Below are positions 1-8,759 of a DNA stretch of 50,327 nucleotides, piece after piece. The DNA lies in NCBI GenBank assembly GCA_002733715.2, contig NVWQ02000061.1, positions 1 through 50,327 on the forward strand, written 5' to 3'. Position numbers and translations under genes: made by a program. The notes beneath the pieces are model-generated. The model made no database searches. It had not been told where the DNA came from and worked only from the letters and a program-made list of their open reading frames with translations. Source of the DNA: Methylophaga sp. (GTDB lineage Bacteria > Pseudomonadota > Gammaproteobacteria > Nitrosococcales > Methylophagaceae). Positions within the stretch are counted from its first letter, which is position 1. Every line of letters begins with the position of its first letter.

Positions 1-156
1 GTCGTTATAAAACTTGGAATTAGACAATAAATTGCTCCTGCATTTATTGCATACACTCCATCCATGGAAATAAATGACTAATCCCTGCGCTTTATGCCTA
101 GAATATGCTAGCTTCTCATCTTGCTGAATCATGCAGTTTCAATGGTTTTGGGTATC
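1..156. repeat. Right-hand part of TATACCC-type inverted-repeat element
   Basis: This is the right end of a dispersed element whose left part lies outside the window. From about position 81 to 155 it is base-for-base the same as 32904-32978. The first 24 bases also match 32872-32895, but this copy carries about 50 extra bases in between. It ends with the terminal motif that reads TATACCCAAAACCATTGAAA on the complement in the 32712 copy; here the outermost bases differ. The element stops 1 base before the start codon of the first gene. Confidence 0.8.
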
Positions 157-157
157 T

Positions 158-1174
158 ATGAAATTATTTGTTTATGAACACATTACTAGTGGTGCTCTCA
201 TTAATGAGTCTCTGCCGACTAGTTTAGCGCATGAAGGCAATAATATGCTGCTTGCATTAATAAATGATTTATTTCAATTACCCAATCTTGAGTTAATTAT
301 CCTTCGCGATGCCCGCCTTATTCCTCTGCCTGATGTGACCAATTATCATCAATGCCACACTGTCCACACTGCTGAAGACTTTGATCACTATTATGCTCTT
401 GCATTAAATGATGCTGATGCAATGTTGCCTATTGCTCCCGAAACTGACAATACACTCAGCAAGGTTCAGCAATCTGTACTCGATAACAATAAACAACTTT
501 TAGCCAGCCCACCTGCAACATCTAAATTATGTAGTGATAAATATCGCTGTTATCAATATTTGCATACTCATAATGTAGCTAGCCCACAAACCTGTCTTGC
601 AGATAACTGGTCGCATCAGACCATGTCATCTACCACAGGCTATATTGTTAAACCAAGAGATGGTGCTGGATGTGTAGACACCCTGTTTTTTCCCTATACC
701 AGTACATTAGAGATGTGGCTAGCCAAGCAGTCAACAGCACTCGATACGCTAATCGTGCAGCCTTATATTGAAGGCCATCACATTAGTTTAAACCTACTAT
801 GTTCAGATAATGATTGTATGGTGCTTGCTATTAACGAGCAGCATATCAAAATGAAAAATGACCAGCTTTTCTTTGCTGGCAGCACTGTAAATGGTGTCAG
901 CGAAAATCAATTAAACTTTTCGGATGCATCAGAGCTTGCCACGCAAGTCCATCAAGCGATTACTGGCTTATGGGGATTTGTTGGCATTGATCTTATTGTG
1001 AGCAAAAATGCTATCCTAGTAATCGATATTAACCCACGGCTCACCAGCTCGTATGTCGGTTTAGCCAATTCATTAACACACAATCCCACCGAATTATTAT
1101 TTTCAATGATGGAGCACAATAAATTGCCTTTAACTACTCCATTACAACGCCGTCCGGTTGAGGTACGACTATGA
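158..1174 (+). CDS. mfnD: ATP-grasp ligase, probable tyramine-glutamate ligase (MfnD-like)
   Basis: Predicted cytosolic ligase of 338 residues that joins glutamate to tyramine with ATP during synthesis of the methanofuran/methylofuran side chain. ATP-grasp marks are visible: a nucleotide-binding KPRDGAG at about residues 165-171 and the metal-binding DINPR at about 290-294. The longer reading from 131 would begin inside the dispersed repeat, so the ATG at 158 is preferred. No classical Shine-Dalgarno is visible apart from the GGG at the repeat end (150-152). Its stop overlaps the next start by 4 bases. The MfnD assignment rests on fold plus neighbours (MfnF, MfnE and MfnA homologues); fold alone would say only ATP-grasp. 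Confidence 0.8.
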   Translation: MKLFVYEHITSGALINESLPTSLAHEGNNMLLALINDLFQLPNLELIILRDARLIPLPDVTNYHQCHTVHTAEDFDHYYALALNDADAMLPIAPETDNTLSKVQQSVLDNNKQLLASPPATSKLCSDKYRCYQYLHTHNVASPQTCLADNWSHQTMSSTTGYIVKPRDGAGCVDTLFFPYTSTLEMWLAKQSTALDTLIVQPYIEGHHISLNLLCSDNDCMVLAINEQHIKMKNDQLFFAGSTVNGVSENQLNFSDASELATQVHQAITGLWGFVGIDLIVSKNAILVIDINPRLTSSYVGLANSLTHNPTELLFSMMEHNKLPLTTPLQRRPVEVRL

Positions 1175-2199
1175 TCAGTGGCTGGGATATTGGCGGTGCT
1201 CATCTCAAAGTTGCTCGTTGTGATGAGCAGGGTAATAATTTCCAAATTATTCAGGTTCCATGCCCACTTTGGCAGGGTATTGAATATTTAGAGCAAGCCA
1301 TTGAGAGTATTTTGGCAAAGCTTAATAGTCAACATGATCTTACTGTAATTACCATGACCGGTGAATTAGTTGATATTTTTGCTAATCGGCAATCTGGCGT
1401 CAGTGAGATATTAGCGTGTGTCACTAAATATATAAGTTTCAATAAGATCTTGGTCTATGGTGCTGATGCCGGTTGGCTATCGCCCCAACAAGCTGAGAAA
1501 CAATGGCGACAGGTTGCATCACGAAACTGGCAAGCTACCGCTAGCCTAGTGGCAACACGACAAAAACAAGGTATTTTAATTGATATTGGTAGCACCACTT
1601 GTGACATTATTGTGGTTGAAGATGGTCAAGAACAAGTGCAAGGCCTCACCGACTATCAGCGACAAACATCGCGAGAATTACTCTATACCGGTGCTATTAG
1701 AACGCCTCTGATTGCGCTCAGCCAAACAGCGCCTTTTAATGGAAAATCAGTAAGTCTAGCCGCAGAAGTATTTGCAACAACGGGGGATTGTTGGTGTTTG
1801 TTAGAGCAACTTGCTCCCAATTCAATTCAAGATAATAGTGCAGACGGCAAACCATGGCAGCAACAATTTTGTGCTGATAGAATCGCGCGTTTACTCGGCT
1901 GTGATTCTGATCAAGAAAAATTATCACAATGGCAGCAATTAGCACACTGGTTCGCTGAGCAACAATATCATCTTGTTGCCAATGCCGTGTTACATGTTAT
2001 TTCCGCACATAAAAATCTGCCGGCAAATGCACCCATCATTGGTGCTGGCATAGGCCGCTTTATTGCTAAAGAATGTGCACAACGATTAAATCGTCCTTAC
2101 CTTGATTTTCATGATCTTATCTCCGTGTCTCAAGCCTCAGCATCCGATCATGCGCCGGCTGTCGCAGTAGCACTTTTAGCTCAAGACCAGTTAGCGTAA
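1171..2199 (+). CDS. mfnF: H4MPT-linked C1 transfer protein, MfnF-like
   Basis: A 342-residue member of the hydantoinase/oxoprolinase-related ASKHA fold family found next to H4MPT genes in methylotrophs. The archaeal homologue MfnF condenses the aminomethylfuran pyrophosphate with gamma-glutamyltyramine to form the methanofuran core. Visible marks are the N-terminal phosphate-binding GWDIGGAHLKVA (residues 4-15) and a second glycine-rich loop IDIGSTTCD (about 137-145). It starts inside the stop of mfnD (ATGA overlap) and ends 1 base before pabB, so translation is probably coupled. The family is clear; the exact reaction in bacteria is inferred from archaeal work. Confidence 0.85.
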   Translation: MISGWDIGGAHLKVARCDEQGNNFQIIQVPCPLWQGIEYLEQAIESILAKLNSQHDLTVITMTGELVDIFANRQSGVSEILACVTKYISFNKILVYGADAGWLSPQQAEKQWRQVASRNWQATASLVATRQKQGILIDIGSTTCDIIVVEDGQEQVQGLTDYQRQTSRELLYTGAIRTPLIALSQTAPFNGKSVSLAAEVFATTGDCWCLLEQLAPNSIQDNSADGKPWQQQFCADRIARLLGCDSDQEKLSQWQQLAHWFAEQQYHLVANAVLHVISAHKNLPANAPIIGAGIGRFIAKECAQRLNRPYLDFHDLISVSQASASDHAPAVAVALLAQDQLA

Positions 2200-2200
2200 A

Positions 2201-3598
2201 ATGGCGGCTATGACTTTACCTCCGTTATGTGCTGAATTACCCTATCACGCTGATACTGAAATCTACTTTGAGGCTATTCGCCAAAAGGCTTGGCCAATCT
2301 TTCTTGATAGTGCCAATGACAATCACGTAGATTCACGCTTTGATATTCAAACGGCCGATCCTTTTATCACCTTGATGACATTGGGTGACAATACCTTGAT
2401 CACTTATGACTCCGGTGAGACACAGCTATCAAGCGGTGATCCTTTTCATTTATTAAATGACATTCTACAACAGTATCAGCCTGTGCAGAAGTCAGGCTTA
2501 CCTTTTTGTGGTGGTGCACTAGGTTATTTTGCTTATGACCTAGGCCGTCGCCTTGAGACGCTACCTGAGCTCGCGCAAGATGCGGAGCATATACCGAGCA
2601 TGGCTATTGGTATATATGATTGGGCGATAGTAAGTGATCACCAACACCAAAAATGTTGGCTGGTTAGTTATGGTCTAAATCCTAATACACACTCCATTTG
2701 GGATGATTTAGTTGCCAAATTCCAGCAAGCTACATTACCTAAAAAACCGGCCAAATTTCAAGTTACCAGCCCATTACGCTACAACCTTGATCGCCAGCAC
2801 TATCAGCAAGCATTTGATAAAATTCAACATTACATTCATGACGGCGATTGTTATCAGGTCAACCTAGCCAAACGATTTGAAGTCGAAGCTGAAGGCGATC
2901 CTTGGCTTGCCTATCAACTATTACGAAAGCAAAATGCTGCGCCCTTTTCAGCTTATTTTTCAACACCACATGTCACATTACTTAGCTCATCACCTGAGCG
3001 CTTGCTTAAAGTTAATGATAAACAAGTAGAAACAAAACCCATCAAGGGGACTCGACCACGTGACTTAGACGATCCTAAGCGAGATAAGGCCCTCGCAGAT
3101 GAATTACAATCCAGTTTGAAAGACCGCGCCGAAAACTTAATGATCGTTGACTTATTGCGTAATGATTTAGGTAAAGTGTGTGAACCCGGATCAATAAAAG
3201 TACCCAAACCCTTTGAACTAGAATCCTTTGCTACAGTGCATCATTTGGTGAGCACTATTACTGGCACATTAGCAGATGGCCATGATGCCATTTCACTATT
3301 ACGCGCCTGCTTCCCCGGTGGCTCAATAACAGGCGCTCCTAAGCTGCGTGCAATGGAAATTATTGAAGAACTCGAGCCCCATCAACGCGGCATTTATTGT
3401 GGCAGCATTGCCTATGTCGGTTTTGATGGAAAAATGGACAGTAACATTACTATTCGTACCTTAGTGTATAGTCAAAATCGGCTGCGATTTTGGGCAGGTG
3501 GTGGGGTTGTCGCTGATTCAGAAGCTGAAGCCGAATATCAAGAAATAGATGATAAAGCAGCCGCTATGCTTAGCATTATCAAACAGCTTTCACGATGA
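2201..3598 (+). CDS. pabB: Aminodeoxychorismate synthase component I (PabB)
   Basis: Makes 4-amino-4-deoxychorismate from chorismate and ammonia, the first step to p-aminobenzoate, which is needed for folate and also for H4MPT. At 465 residues it has normal PabB length. The C-terminal chorismate-binding domain includes PIKGTRPR, whose lysine (about residue 282) separates PabB from anthranilate synthase TrpE (PIAGT), and the conserved PGGSITGAPK near residues 375-385. Its place between mfnF and mfnE (1-base gap before, 4-base overlap after) ties pABA supply to C1 cofactor synthesis. An in-frame ATG at 2210 is an alternative start. The amidotransferase partner PabA is not in the window. Confidence 0.93.
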   Translation: MAAMTLPPLCAELPYHADTEIYFEAIRQKAWPIFLDSANDNHVDSRFDIQTADPFITLMTLGDNTLITYDSGETQLSSGDPFHLLNDILQQYQPVQKSGLPFCGGALGYFAYDLGRRLETLPELAQDAEHIPSMAIGIYDWAIVSDHQHQKCWLVSYGLNPNTHSIWDDLVAKFQQATLPKKPAKFQVTSPLRYNLDRQHYQQAFDKIQHYIHDGDCYQVNLAKRFEVEAEGDPWLAYQLLRKQNAAPFSAYFSTPHVTLLSSSPERLLKVNDKQVETKPIKGTRPRDLDDPKRDKALADELQSSLKDRAENLMIVDLLRNDLGKVCEPGSIKVPKPFELESFATVHHLVSTITGTLADGHDAISLLRACFPGGSITGAPKLRAMEIIEELEPHQRGIYCGSIAYVGFDGKMDSNITIRTLVYSQNRLRFWAGGGVVADSEAEAEYQEIDDKAAAMLSIIKQLSR

Positions 3599-4176
3599 TT
3601 GTCGTCAAATTAGGCGGCAGCTTATTTGGCACACCAGAATTAAACGCTTGGATGCAAATATTAGCCGATTATTCAAAGCAAACACCCATTGTTGTTGTTC
3701 CCGGTGGCGGCCCCTTTGCAGATCAGGTGCGTTTAGTGGATACTCAGTACAATCTAAAAGCTGAATCAGCTCATCACATGGCACTGCTTGCCATGAAACA
3801 ATTTGGGCTATTGCTAGCTGACATAGAGCCTAAAGCCAAACTGATAAGCACCAATGGGGAAATAACATCGCCTCTTTCTATTTGGCTGCCTGATGACAGT
3901 CTAGTTCAAGAAGCGAGCCTAAACCACAGTTGGGCTGTAACATCAGACAGTATTGCATTATGGCTAGCATCAAAACTCTCTGCCAATAATTTATTGCTTA
4001 TTAAGCGCTCTCAAATTAATACAGCATCCATTAGAAAATTGATACAAACTCATGTCATTGACTCCGCTTTTTCAGCCATTTTTGCTAGCAATAAAATTGA
4101 TGCAAAAATACTTCATTATCAAAATTTTGAGCACTTTGATTCTTTCTCGCAGCTACGAAGCTTATATCTACCATGA
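3595..4176 (+). CDS. mfnE: Amino-acid-kinase family protein, probable MfnE kinase
   Basis: A small 193-residue kinase of the amino acid kinase (glutamate/aspartate kinase) fold. The start VVKLGGSLFG is the phosphate-binding loop, and VVVPGGGPFADQVR (about residues 35-48) is the second glycine-rich motif. In archaea MfnE phosphorylates aminomethylfuranmethyl phosphate to the diphosphate that MfnF uses. The gene overlaps both neighbours by 4 bases (ATGA), the signature of a tightly coupled operon. Function is assigned from fold and context; the substrate cannot be read from sequence alone. Confidence 0.78.
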   Translation: MIVVKLGGSLFGTPELNAWMQILADYSKQTPIVVVPGGGPFADQVRLVDTQYNLKAESAHHMALLAMKQFGLLLADIEPKAKLISTNGEITSPLSIWLPDDSLVQEASLNHSWAVTSDSIALWLASKLSANNLLLIKRSQINTASIRKLIQTHVIDSAFSAIFASNKIDAKILHYQNFEHFDSFSQLRSLYLP

Positions 4177-5315
4177 GCCAATTTTCCGCGCTGCTTGAAT
4201 CATTACTTAAATTAAGCAATACCGAACATTCTGAAGCACATAAATTAATCGACAGCTTAATTGCTGAAGGCAACTTACATCACGGCGACTCGTGGGCGGC
4301 ACATATGACCCCTGCTATTGATTCATCAGCATTGTTGGGGCAGTTATTAGCAGGGCTGCATAATGGCAATCTACTTTCACCTGAACTCTACCCACAATTA
4401 GTTAAAATTGAAAAACAACTTATCAATTGGTTTTGCCAATTATTTCAACACGACTATGGCCATTTCACCCACGGCAGCACTTATGCCAATCTAGAAGCAC
4501 TCTGGCAGGCTAGAGAGCACTCGCCCACGGATTCAATCATCGTTTATGCTTCTAAAGATGCACATTACTCTATTGCCAAAGCCTGCCATATCTTAGGGCT
4601 ACAGTTTAAAAGCATTATCACTAATGATCGCGGCGAAATGTCGATTGAGGCATTACGTAAAGCCTGTCAACAACAAGTCCCTCTTGCCATCATTGCGACT
4701 GCTGGCACCTCATCATGTGGCGCTATTGACTCTATTTCATCATGTACGGCATTAGCCGGACAGTTTTCTAGCTGGTGTCATGTTGACGCTGCTTGGGGTG
4801 GCGGGCTAATACTAACATCCAAATCACAGCTACTTGACGGTTTAAAAGAAGCTGATTCTGTCAGTTTTGATCCCCATAAAGCGTTTGCACAACCAAGGCC
4901 TTGTGGTGTATTGCTATATCGACAACCATTAGAATCTATTTCTGATGTTGGTTATTTAATGCAATCTCCCAAGCAAACATTATTAGGGTCATATGGTGGG
5001 GAGCTTTTCTTGCCATTGTGGTTTAGCTTGCTCTTATCAGGTGAGGAACAGTTACTTCGTCAGCTCAATCATCGTCTACAACAAGCCAGACAGTTTTATT
5101 CCACGCTTAAAGAGCGAACTGACTGGTGGCTATTGTCATCCCCTACCGGCATTGTCTGTTTTCGACCACCTAATCATCCTGATTTATCAGTTCTCGTGCA
5201 GCAAGGCATATTCTCGAAGATAACAATCAATGAGCAAGCAGTATATCGCGCCGTATTTGCCAGTCATAAAACTCAGGCTAAAACACTTATAACGACTCTT
5301 GAAGATTATTTCTGA
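4173..5315 (+). CDS. mfnA: PLP-dependent decarboxylase, probable tyrosine decarboxylase (MfnA)
   Basis: Group II pyridoxal-phosphate decarboxylase of 380 residues, expected to convert tyrosine to tyramine for the methanofuran side chain. The PLP lysine is in SFDPHKAFAQP (Lys about 236), and the cofactor-contacting aspartate is in HVDAAWGGG (about 203-211). THGSTYANLEAL near residues 98-109 is the usual substrate/phosphate loop. It is the last gene of the mfn operon and overlaps the convergent damX-like gene by 10 bases. Related enzymes decarboxylate aspartate or glutamate, so the tyrosine specificity comes from the neighbours. Confidence 0.78.
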   Translation: MSQFSALLESLLKLSNTEHSEAHKLIDSLIAEGNLHHGDSWAAHMTPAIDSSALLGQLLAGLHNGNLLSPELYPQLVKIEKQLINWFCQLFQHDYGHFTHGSTYANLEALWQAREHSPTDSIIVYASKDAHYSIAKACHILGLQFKSIITNDRGEMSIEALRKACQQQVPLAIIATAGTSSCGAIDSISSCTALAGQFSSWCHVDAAWGGGLILTSKSQLLDGLKEADSVSFDPHKAFAQPRPCGVLLYRQPLESISDVGYLMQSPKQTLLGSYGGELFLPLWFSLLLSGEEQLLRQLNHRLQQARQFYSTLKERTDWWLLSSPTGIVCFRPPNHPDLSVLVQQGIFSKITINEQAVYRAVFASHKTQAKTLITTLEDYF

Positions 5316-6808
5316 ATTTGTTGTTGCACACTATCAAATCGGCGTAACCACTTTGGCAGCCCCTTAAGTGTTGCTGGCCAAGTGTTGCTGGCCCGCAATG
5401 CTATCTCTTTGCTTTCAAATACACCATAAATTAAGGCATACCATGTCCGGCCATTGCGTTTACTTTGAAAGATGGCTATATCGCCAGATAACTCATATTT
5501 ATTAATATAAGCTAACACCTTTTCTTCATCCCATGAGCCCATCATCTGAAAGGTATAATAATTTCTATCCTGCTGAAATATCCATTCTTGTGAATTATTG
5601 TTTTCCTTTTTATCAACTAACTTAGAGGAAGTAAGTACTTCCTTATAGTCTTGTTGGATATCTATATTGATTATTTCTTCAACTTCTATTTGGCTCGGTT
5701 CTTCTTCAGACTCCACAACAGGAAGTTCAGCAATCAAAGCTTCAAGCTCTTCTCGTCCTTGCTCGTCAGTATTTAAATTAGTCATGTCTTCAGCAAAACT
5801 AGACTCCGTTGCCAGCAACTCTTCAACTGACCTACTGGCATCCAATTCAGAATCGGCAACAACGGTTGCTATCGGTGATTCTGGTGTTAATTCAGATAAT
5901 TGATCAAACTGAGTATCTTCTTTGATAGGTGAAAATAGACTATTAATTTTATCCTGAAAAACTAATAATAATATAAGTAAGATAGTTAATGAACCAACAG
6001 CTAACCATTTCAACCCAGTAACCCAATTAAAAGCTTTAGAATCTGATACAGGCTTAATGCCTTGTAATTCTTGATGTGCTAATTGATTAATCAGCTCAGG
6101 GTTACCCGCAGACTTCTTAAAGATCTGTTTCAAAACTTTGGCTTTAAAGGGGGGAGCACCTTGATAGCCTGCTACAGATAACCTATGAGTAAGATACGCA
6201 CTAAGTTCTATTTCGGTGAAAACAGGTAAATCAACACGTTGAATACGTCCATGAAGGGTATTAAGTTCCGGCATCGTATTTTTTGCAGTTAATACTGCCT
6301 GCAATAAAAACTGGTCATTTGCTTGCCAAGATAACCAAGTTAATATTGTATCTACGCTATTTTCTGATAACTGATCGACATCATCAATTAGAAGTAGAGG
6401 TTTAATGTTCAAATTTTGTAAGCTAAGACATCGGTGCTGCAACAGTTCTAAATGATCGGAGCTTAACCGTATGTCATTATCATCCACACCAAATGCACGT
6501 AAGCAGTCTAATATTAGTTCTTTAGGAACTACTGAGGACTTAGCCTCAATATGGAAAATACGAACATCTTCACTCATGGCTTGCTGTAGTTGCATTAACA
6601 AAGCACTTTTACCAAAACCTTTTTCAGCAAATAGCAATGCAACCTTGTCACTAGCTCGAACTAAATGTTGCAGCAAGTTAAGACGCTGCTCTATTTGCTC
6701 ACTTTTGAAAAAAAATTTTAAATCATCAGTCTGATTAAACGGCGCTACAGTTAATGCTAATGGTATTAGATAACTAGGTTCGGCTGAGGATGTAACAAAT
6801 TCATTCAT
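5306..6808 (-). CDS. DamX-like AAA+/SPOR-domain membrane protein
   Basis: A 500-residue inner-membrane protein with a cytosolic AAA+ (ExeA/GspA-like) ATPase domain, one membrane segment at about residues 268-284, an acidic low-complexity linker, and a C-terminal SPOR-like domain at about 413-497 that would bind denuded septal peptidoglycan. Walker A is GFGKS (64-68) and Walker B is LLLIDDVD (about 138-145). In many gammaproteobacteria the gene after aroK-aroB is damX, a cell-division SPOR protein. Here a 269-bp gap with a palindromic repeat separates it from aroB, so it may have its own promoter. Confidence 0.82.
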   Translation of the reverse strand: MNEFVTSSAEPSYLIPLALTVAPFNQTDDLKFFFKSEQIEQRLNLLQHLVRASDKVALLFAEKGFGKSALLMQLQQAMSEDVRIFHIEAKSSVVPKELILDCLRAFGVDDNDIRLSSDHLELLQHRCLSLQNLNIKPLLLIDDVDQLSENSVDTILTWLSWQANDQFLLQAVLTAKNTMPELNTLHGRIQRVDLPVFTEIELSAYLTHRLSVAGYQGAPPFKAKVLKQIFKKSAGNPELINQLAHQELQGIKPVSDSKAFNWVTGLKWLAVGSLTILLILLLVFQDKINSLFSPIKEDTQFDQLSELTPESPIATVVADSELDASRSVEELLATESSFAEDMTNLNTDEQGREELEALIAELPVVESEEEPSQIEVEEIINIDIQQDYKEVLTSSKLVDKKENNNSQEWIFQQDRNYYTFQMMGSWDEEKVLAYINKYELSGDIAIFQSKRNGRTWYALIYGVFESKEIALRASNTWPATLKGLPKWLRRFDSVQQQIQK

Positions 6809-6925
6809 TTAAAATCCTACTGCTACTGTGAAAAGAAGCGATGCTAACCTCAATATTACATCACTTCATCAGTATATGCCCGTGTTCATTGAAAATGCAC
6901 AAAACAACGATGATTATACAAAAAG

Positions 6926-7035
6926 CCCGTCATCCTCGCGATGACCGTATAAACAAATTGAAACATTTATCATCTCGACGTTAGGGGAGATCTTAGAATG
7001 CCGTAAGATCCCTCCACTACGGTCGGGATGACAGT
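6926..7035. repeat. Palindromic intergenic repeat (GTCATCC...GGATGAC)
   Basis: Between aroB and the damX-like gene lies an imperfect palindrome. Outer arms are GTCATCC (6929-6935) and GGATGAC (about 7026-7032), and an inner hairpin pairs GATCTTA with TAAGATC (about 6989-7006). The left arm is itself a small hairpin, GTCATCctcgcGATGAC. The wording resembles a repeat type common in gammaproteobacterial intergenic DNA. A related string (CGTCATCCTCGAGATCTTA) starts at about 50289. No gene is seen in this gap. Confidence 0.65.
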
Positions 7036-7077
7036 TTATATATACCTAAATAAATTGACGGTGTATGAGTATAAATA

Positions 7078-8148
7078 CTATGCCCATAATTCCGCTAATT
7101 TATCAGCAGAGTAATCGTCACTTATTACCGCTTGGCCAATCGCTTTCAATAAAATTAATCTAATTTTACCATTTTGTACTTTTTTATCTACTGACATTAA
7201 GCTCATAAATTGCTCGGTGGTCAATTCTTTAGGTGGTGAAATAGGCAGGCCAGCAGCTACTAATATTTCTTTTATTCGAGTGCAATCACTCTCTGCAATC
7301 CAGCCCATAGAAAATGATAACTCTGCTGCCATAACCATGCCTATCGCAACACCTTCACCATGAAGTACTGTACCGTAGCCCATGCCTGTTTCTATTGCAT
7401 GGCCAAAGGTATGACCTAGATTTAATAATGCGCGCACACCCTGTTCTCGCTCATCTTGCGCCACAATATCTGCTTTATCTCGACATGACCGCTCGATGGC
7501 TTCGGCCAAAACGGTCTGATCCCGATTGCGCAAGGCTGACATGTTCTGCTCTAGCCAGACAAAAAATTCCATGTCATTGATCAATCCATATTTTATAACT
7601 TCTGCTAAGCCGGACGATAACTGCCTATCATCTAAGGTATTCAATGTTGAGGTGTCCGCTATTACACATTGAGGCTGATAAAATGCACCTATCATATTCT
7701 TACCTAGAGCATGATTAACGGCTGTTTTTCCACCTACCGACGAATCAACTTGCGATAATAGTGTCGTGGGGATTTGAATAAAAGGAACACCTCGTTGGTA
7801 GCATGCTGCTGCAAAGCCCGTCATATCACCAATAACACCACCACCTAGCGCAATCAGCGTAACACTCCTTGAAAATTGTGATGATAAGGTTTTATCAAAT
7901 ATTTGGTTAAGGACCGTTAAGTTTTTGAACTCTTCTCCATCGGGCAGTACTACCGCCTCACAACGATAGGCTGTTAATCTATCTAATACTTTCTGCAAAT
8001 AAAGAGGTGCAACTGTTTCATTTGTCACAATAAGCACTTCTTTTCCACGGATATGCTGCGTTAATAAATCCGGTTGAGACAATAAATTATCGCCAATATA
8101 AATAGGATAACTGCGTTCATCAAGTGCAACTTGAAGTGTTTTCATCAT
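7078..8148 (-). CDS. aroB: 3-dehydroquinate synthase
   Basis: Second step of the shikimate pathway: converts DAHP to 3-dehydroquinate using NAD+ and a divalent metal, in the cytosol. The 356 residues match the family length. The NAD-binding loop [19 protein letters not shown] is clear, followed by [20 protein letters not shown], and metal-ligand histidines lie in [12 protein letters not shown] and [10 protein letters not shown]. It follows aroK by 5 bases on the same strand and is surely cotranscribed with it. Shikimate flow to chorismate also feeds PabB encoded on the other side of the window edge. ATGATG gives two possible starts, 8148 or 8145. Confidence 0.97.
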   Translation of the reverse strand: MMKTLQVALDERSYPIYIGDNLLSQPDLLTQHIRGKEVLIVTNETVAPLYLQKVLDRLTAYRCEAVVLPDGEEFKNLTVLNQIFDKTLSSQFSRSVTLIALGGGVIGDMTGFAAACYQRGVPFIQIPTTLLSQVDSSVGGKTAVNHALGKNMIGAFYQPQCVIADTSTLNTLDDRQLSSGLAEVIKYGLINDMEFFVWLEQNMSALRNRDQTVLAEAIERSCRDKADIVAQDEREQGVRALLNLGHTFGHAIETGMGYGTVLHGEGVAIGMVMAAELSFSMGWIAESDCTRIKEILVAAGLPISPPKELTTEQFMSLMSVDKKVQNGKIRLILLKAIGQAVISDDYSADKLAELWA

Positions 8149-8153
8149 TATTG

Positions 8154-8675
8154 TTATTGCCCTATCTCTTCTAGTTTCTTGATTAAGCCCGAGACAACAT
8201 GCTGAATCGATTGTTCACCCGTGCGCAATTCTATATCTGCCACATCTCTATACAATGGATCACGCAGTTCTAATAACTCTACTATCTGACGCTTAGGATC
8301 ATCAGTTTGTAGTAGTGGTCTATTTTTATCCTTCGCTGTTCGGCGAAATAATTGCTCGACAGATGCAGATAAGTAAACGACCTGCCCTCGCGATCGTAAA
8401 TGGCGCCTATTTTCTTCTGCTAATATTGCGCCGCCACCTGTTGCTAATACAATGTCTTTCATGCTGGTTAGGTCATCTAACACTTTTTGTTCACGGTGCC
8501 TGAAACCTACCTCACCTTCCATTTCAAAGATCCATGAAATAGAGACACCTGTCCGTTTTTCAATTTCTTTATCACTGTCATAAAAATCACGGCCAAGCGA
8601 TTTTGCCAACTGACGGCCAACTGTTGATTTTCCGGCACCCATCGGACCGACCAAAAAAATATTTCCTGAAATCAC
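8154..8675 (-). CDS. aroK: Shikimate kinase
   Basis: Phosphorylates shikimate at the 3-hydroxyl with ATP. The 173-residue protein has the P-loop [15 protein letters not shown] (about residues 10-24), the shikimate-binding [11 protein letters not shown] (about 34-44) and ATGGGAI (about 79-85) with the lid RPLL. It is upstream of aroB in the usual gammaproteobacterial pair. The pilQ terminator at 8705-8736 lies just upstream, so aroKB probably has its own promoter in or near that short gap, or receives only read-through from the pil operon. Confidence 0.97.
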   Translation of the reverse strand: MISGNIFLVGPMGAGKSTVGRQLAKSLGRDFYDSDKEIEKRTGVSISWIFEMEGEVGFRHREQKVLDDLTSMKDIVLATGGGAILAEENRRHLRSRGQVVYLSASVEQLFRRTAKDKNRPLLQTDDPKRQIVELLELRDPLYRDVADIELRTGEQSIQHVVSGLIKKLEEIGQ

Positions 8676-8704
8676 GTATTCATCATCTTAAAACTATTAC
8701 TCAT

Positions 8705-8736
8705 AAAAAAAGCCGGATCATGTAATGATCCGGCTT
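8705..8736 (-). terminator. Rho-independent terminator of pilMNOPQ
   Basis: A perfect 10-bp stem AGCCGGATCA / TGATCCGGCT with a 5-base loop. On the minus strand it is followed by seven T residues. It lies 24 bases past the pilQ stop and before aroK. Confidence 0.9.
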
Positions 8737-8759
8737 ATTATACTTAAATTTAACCTTTT

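Noticed and set aside
131-157. Upstream ATG as start of mfnD
   Set aside because: These nine codons are the terminal repeat of the dispersed element, identical to a non-coding copy at 32954-32978; the ATG at 158 gives the normal protein start.
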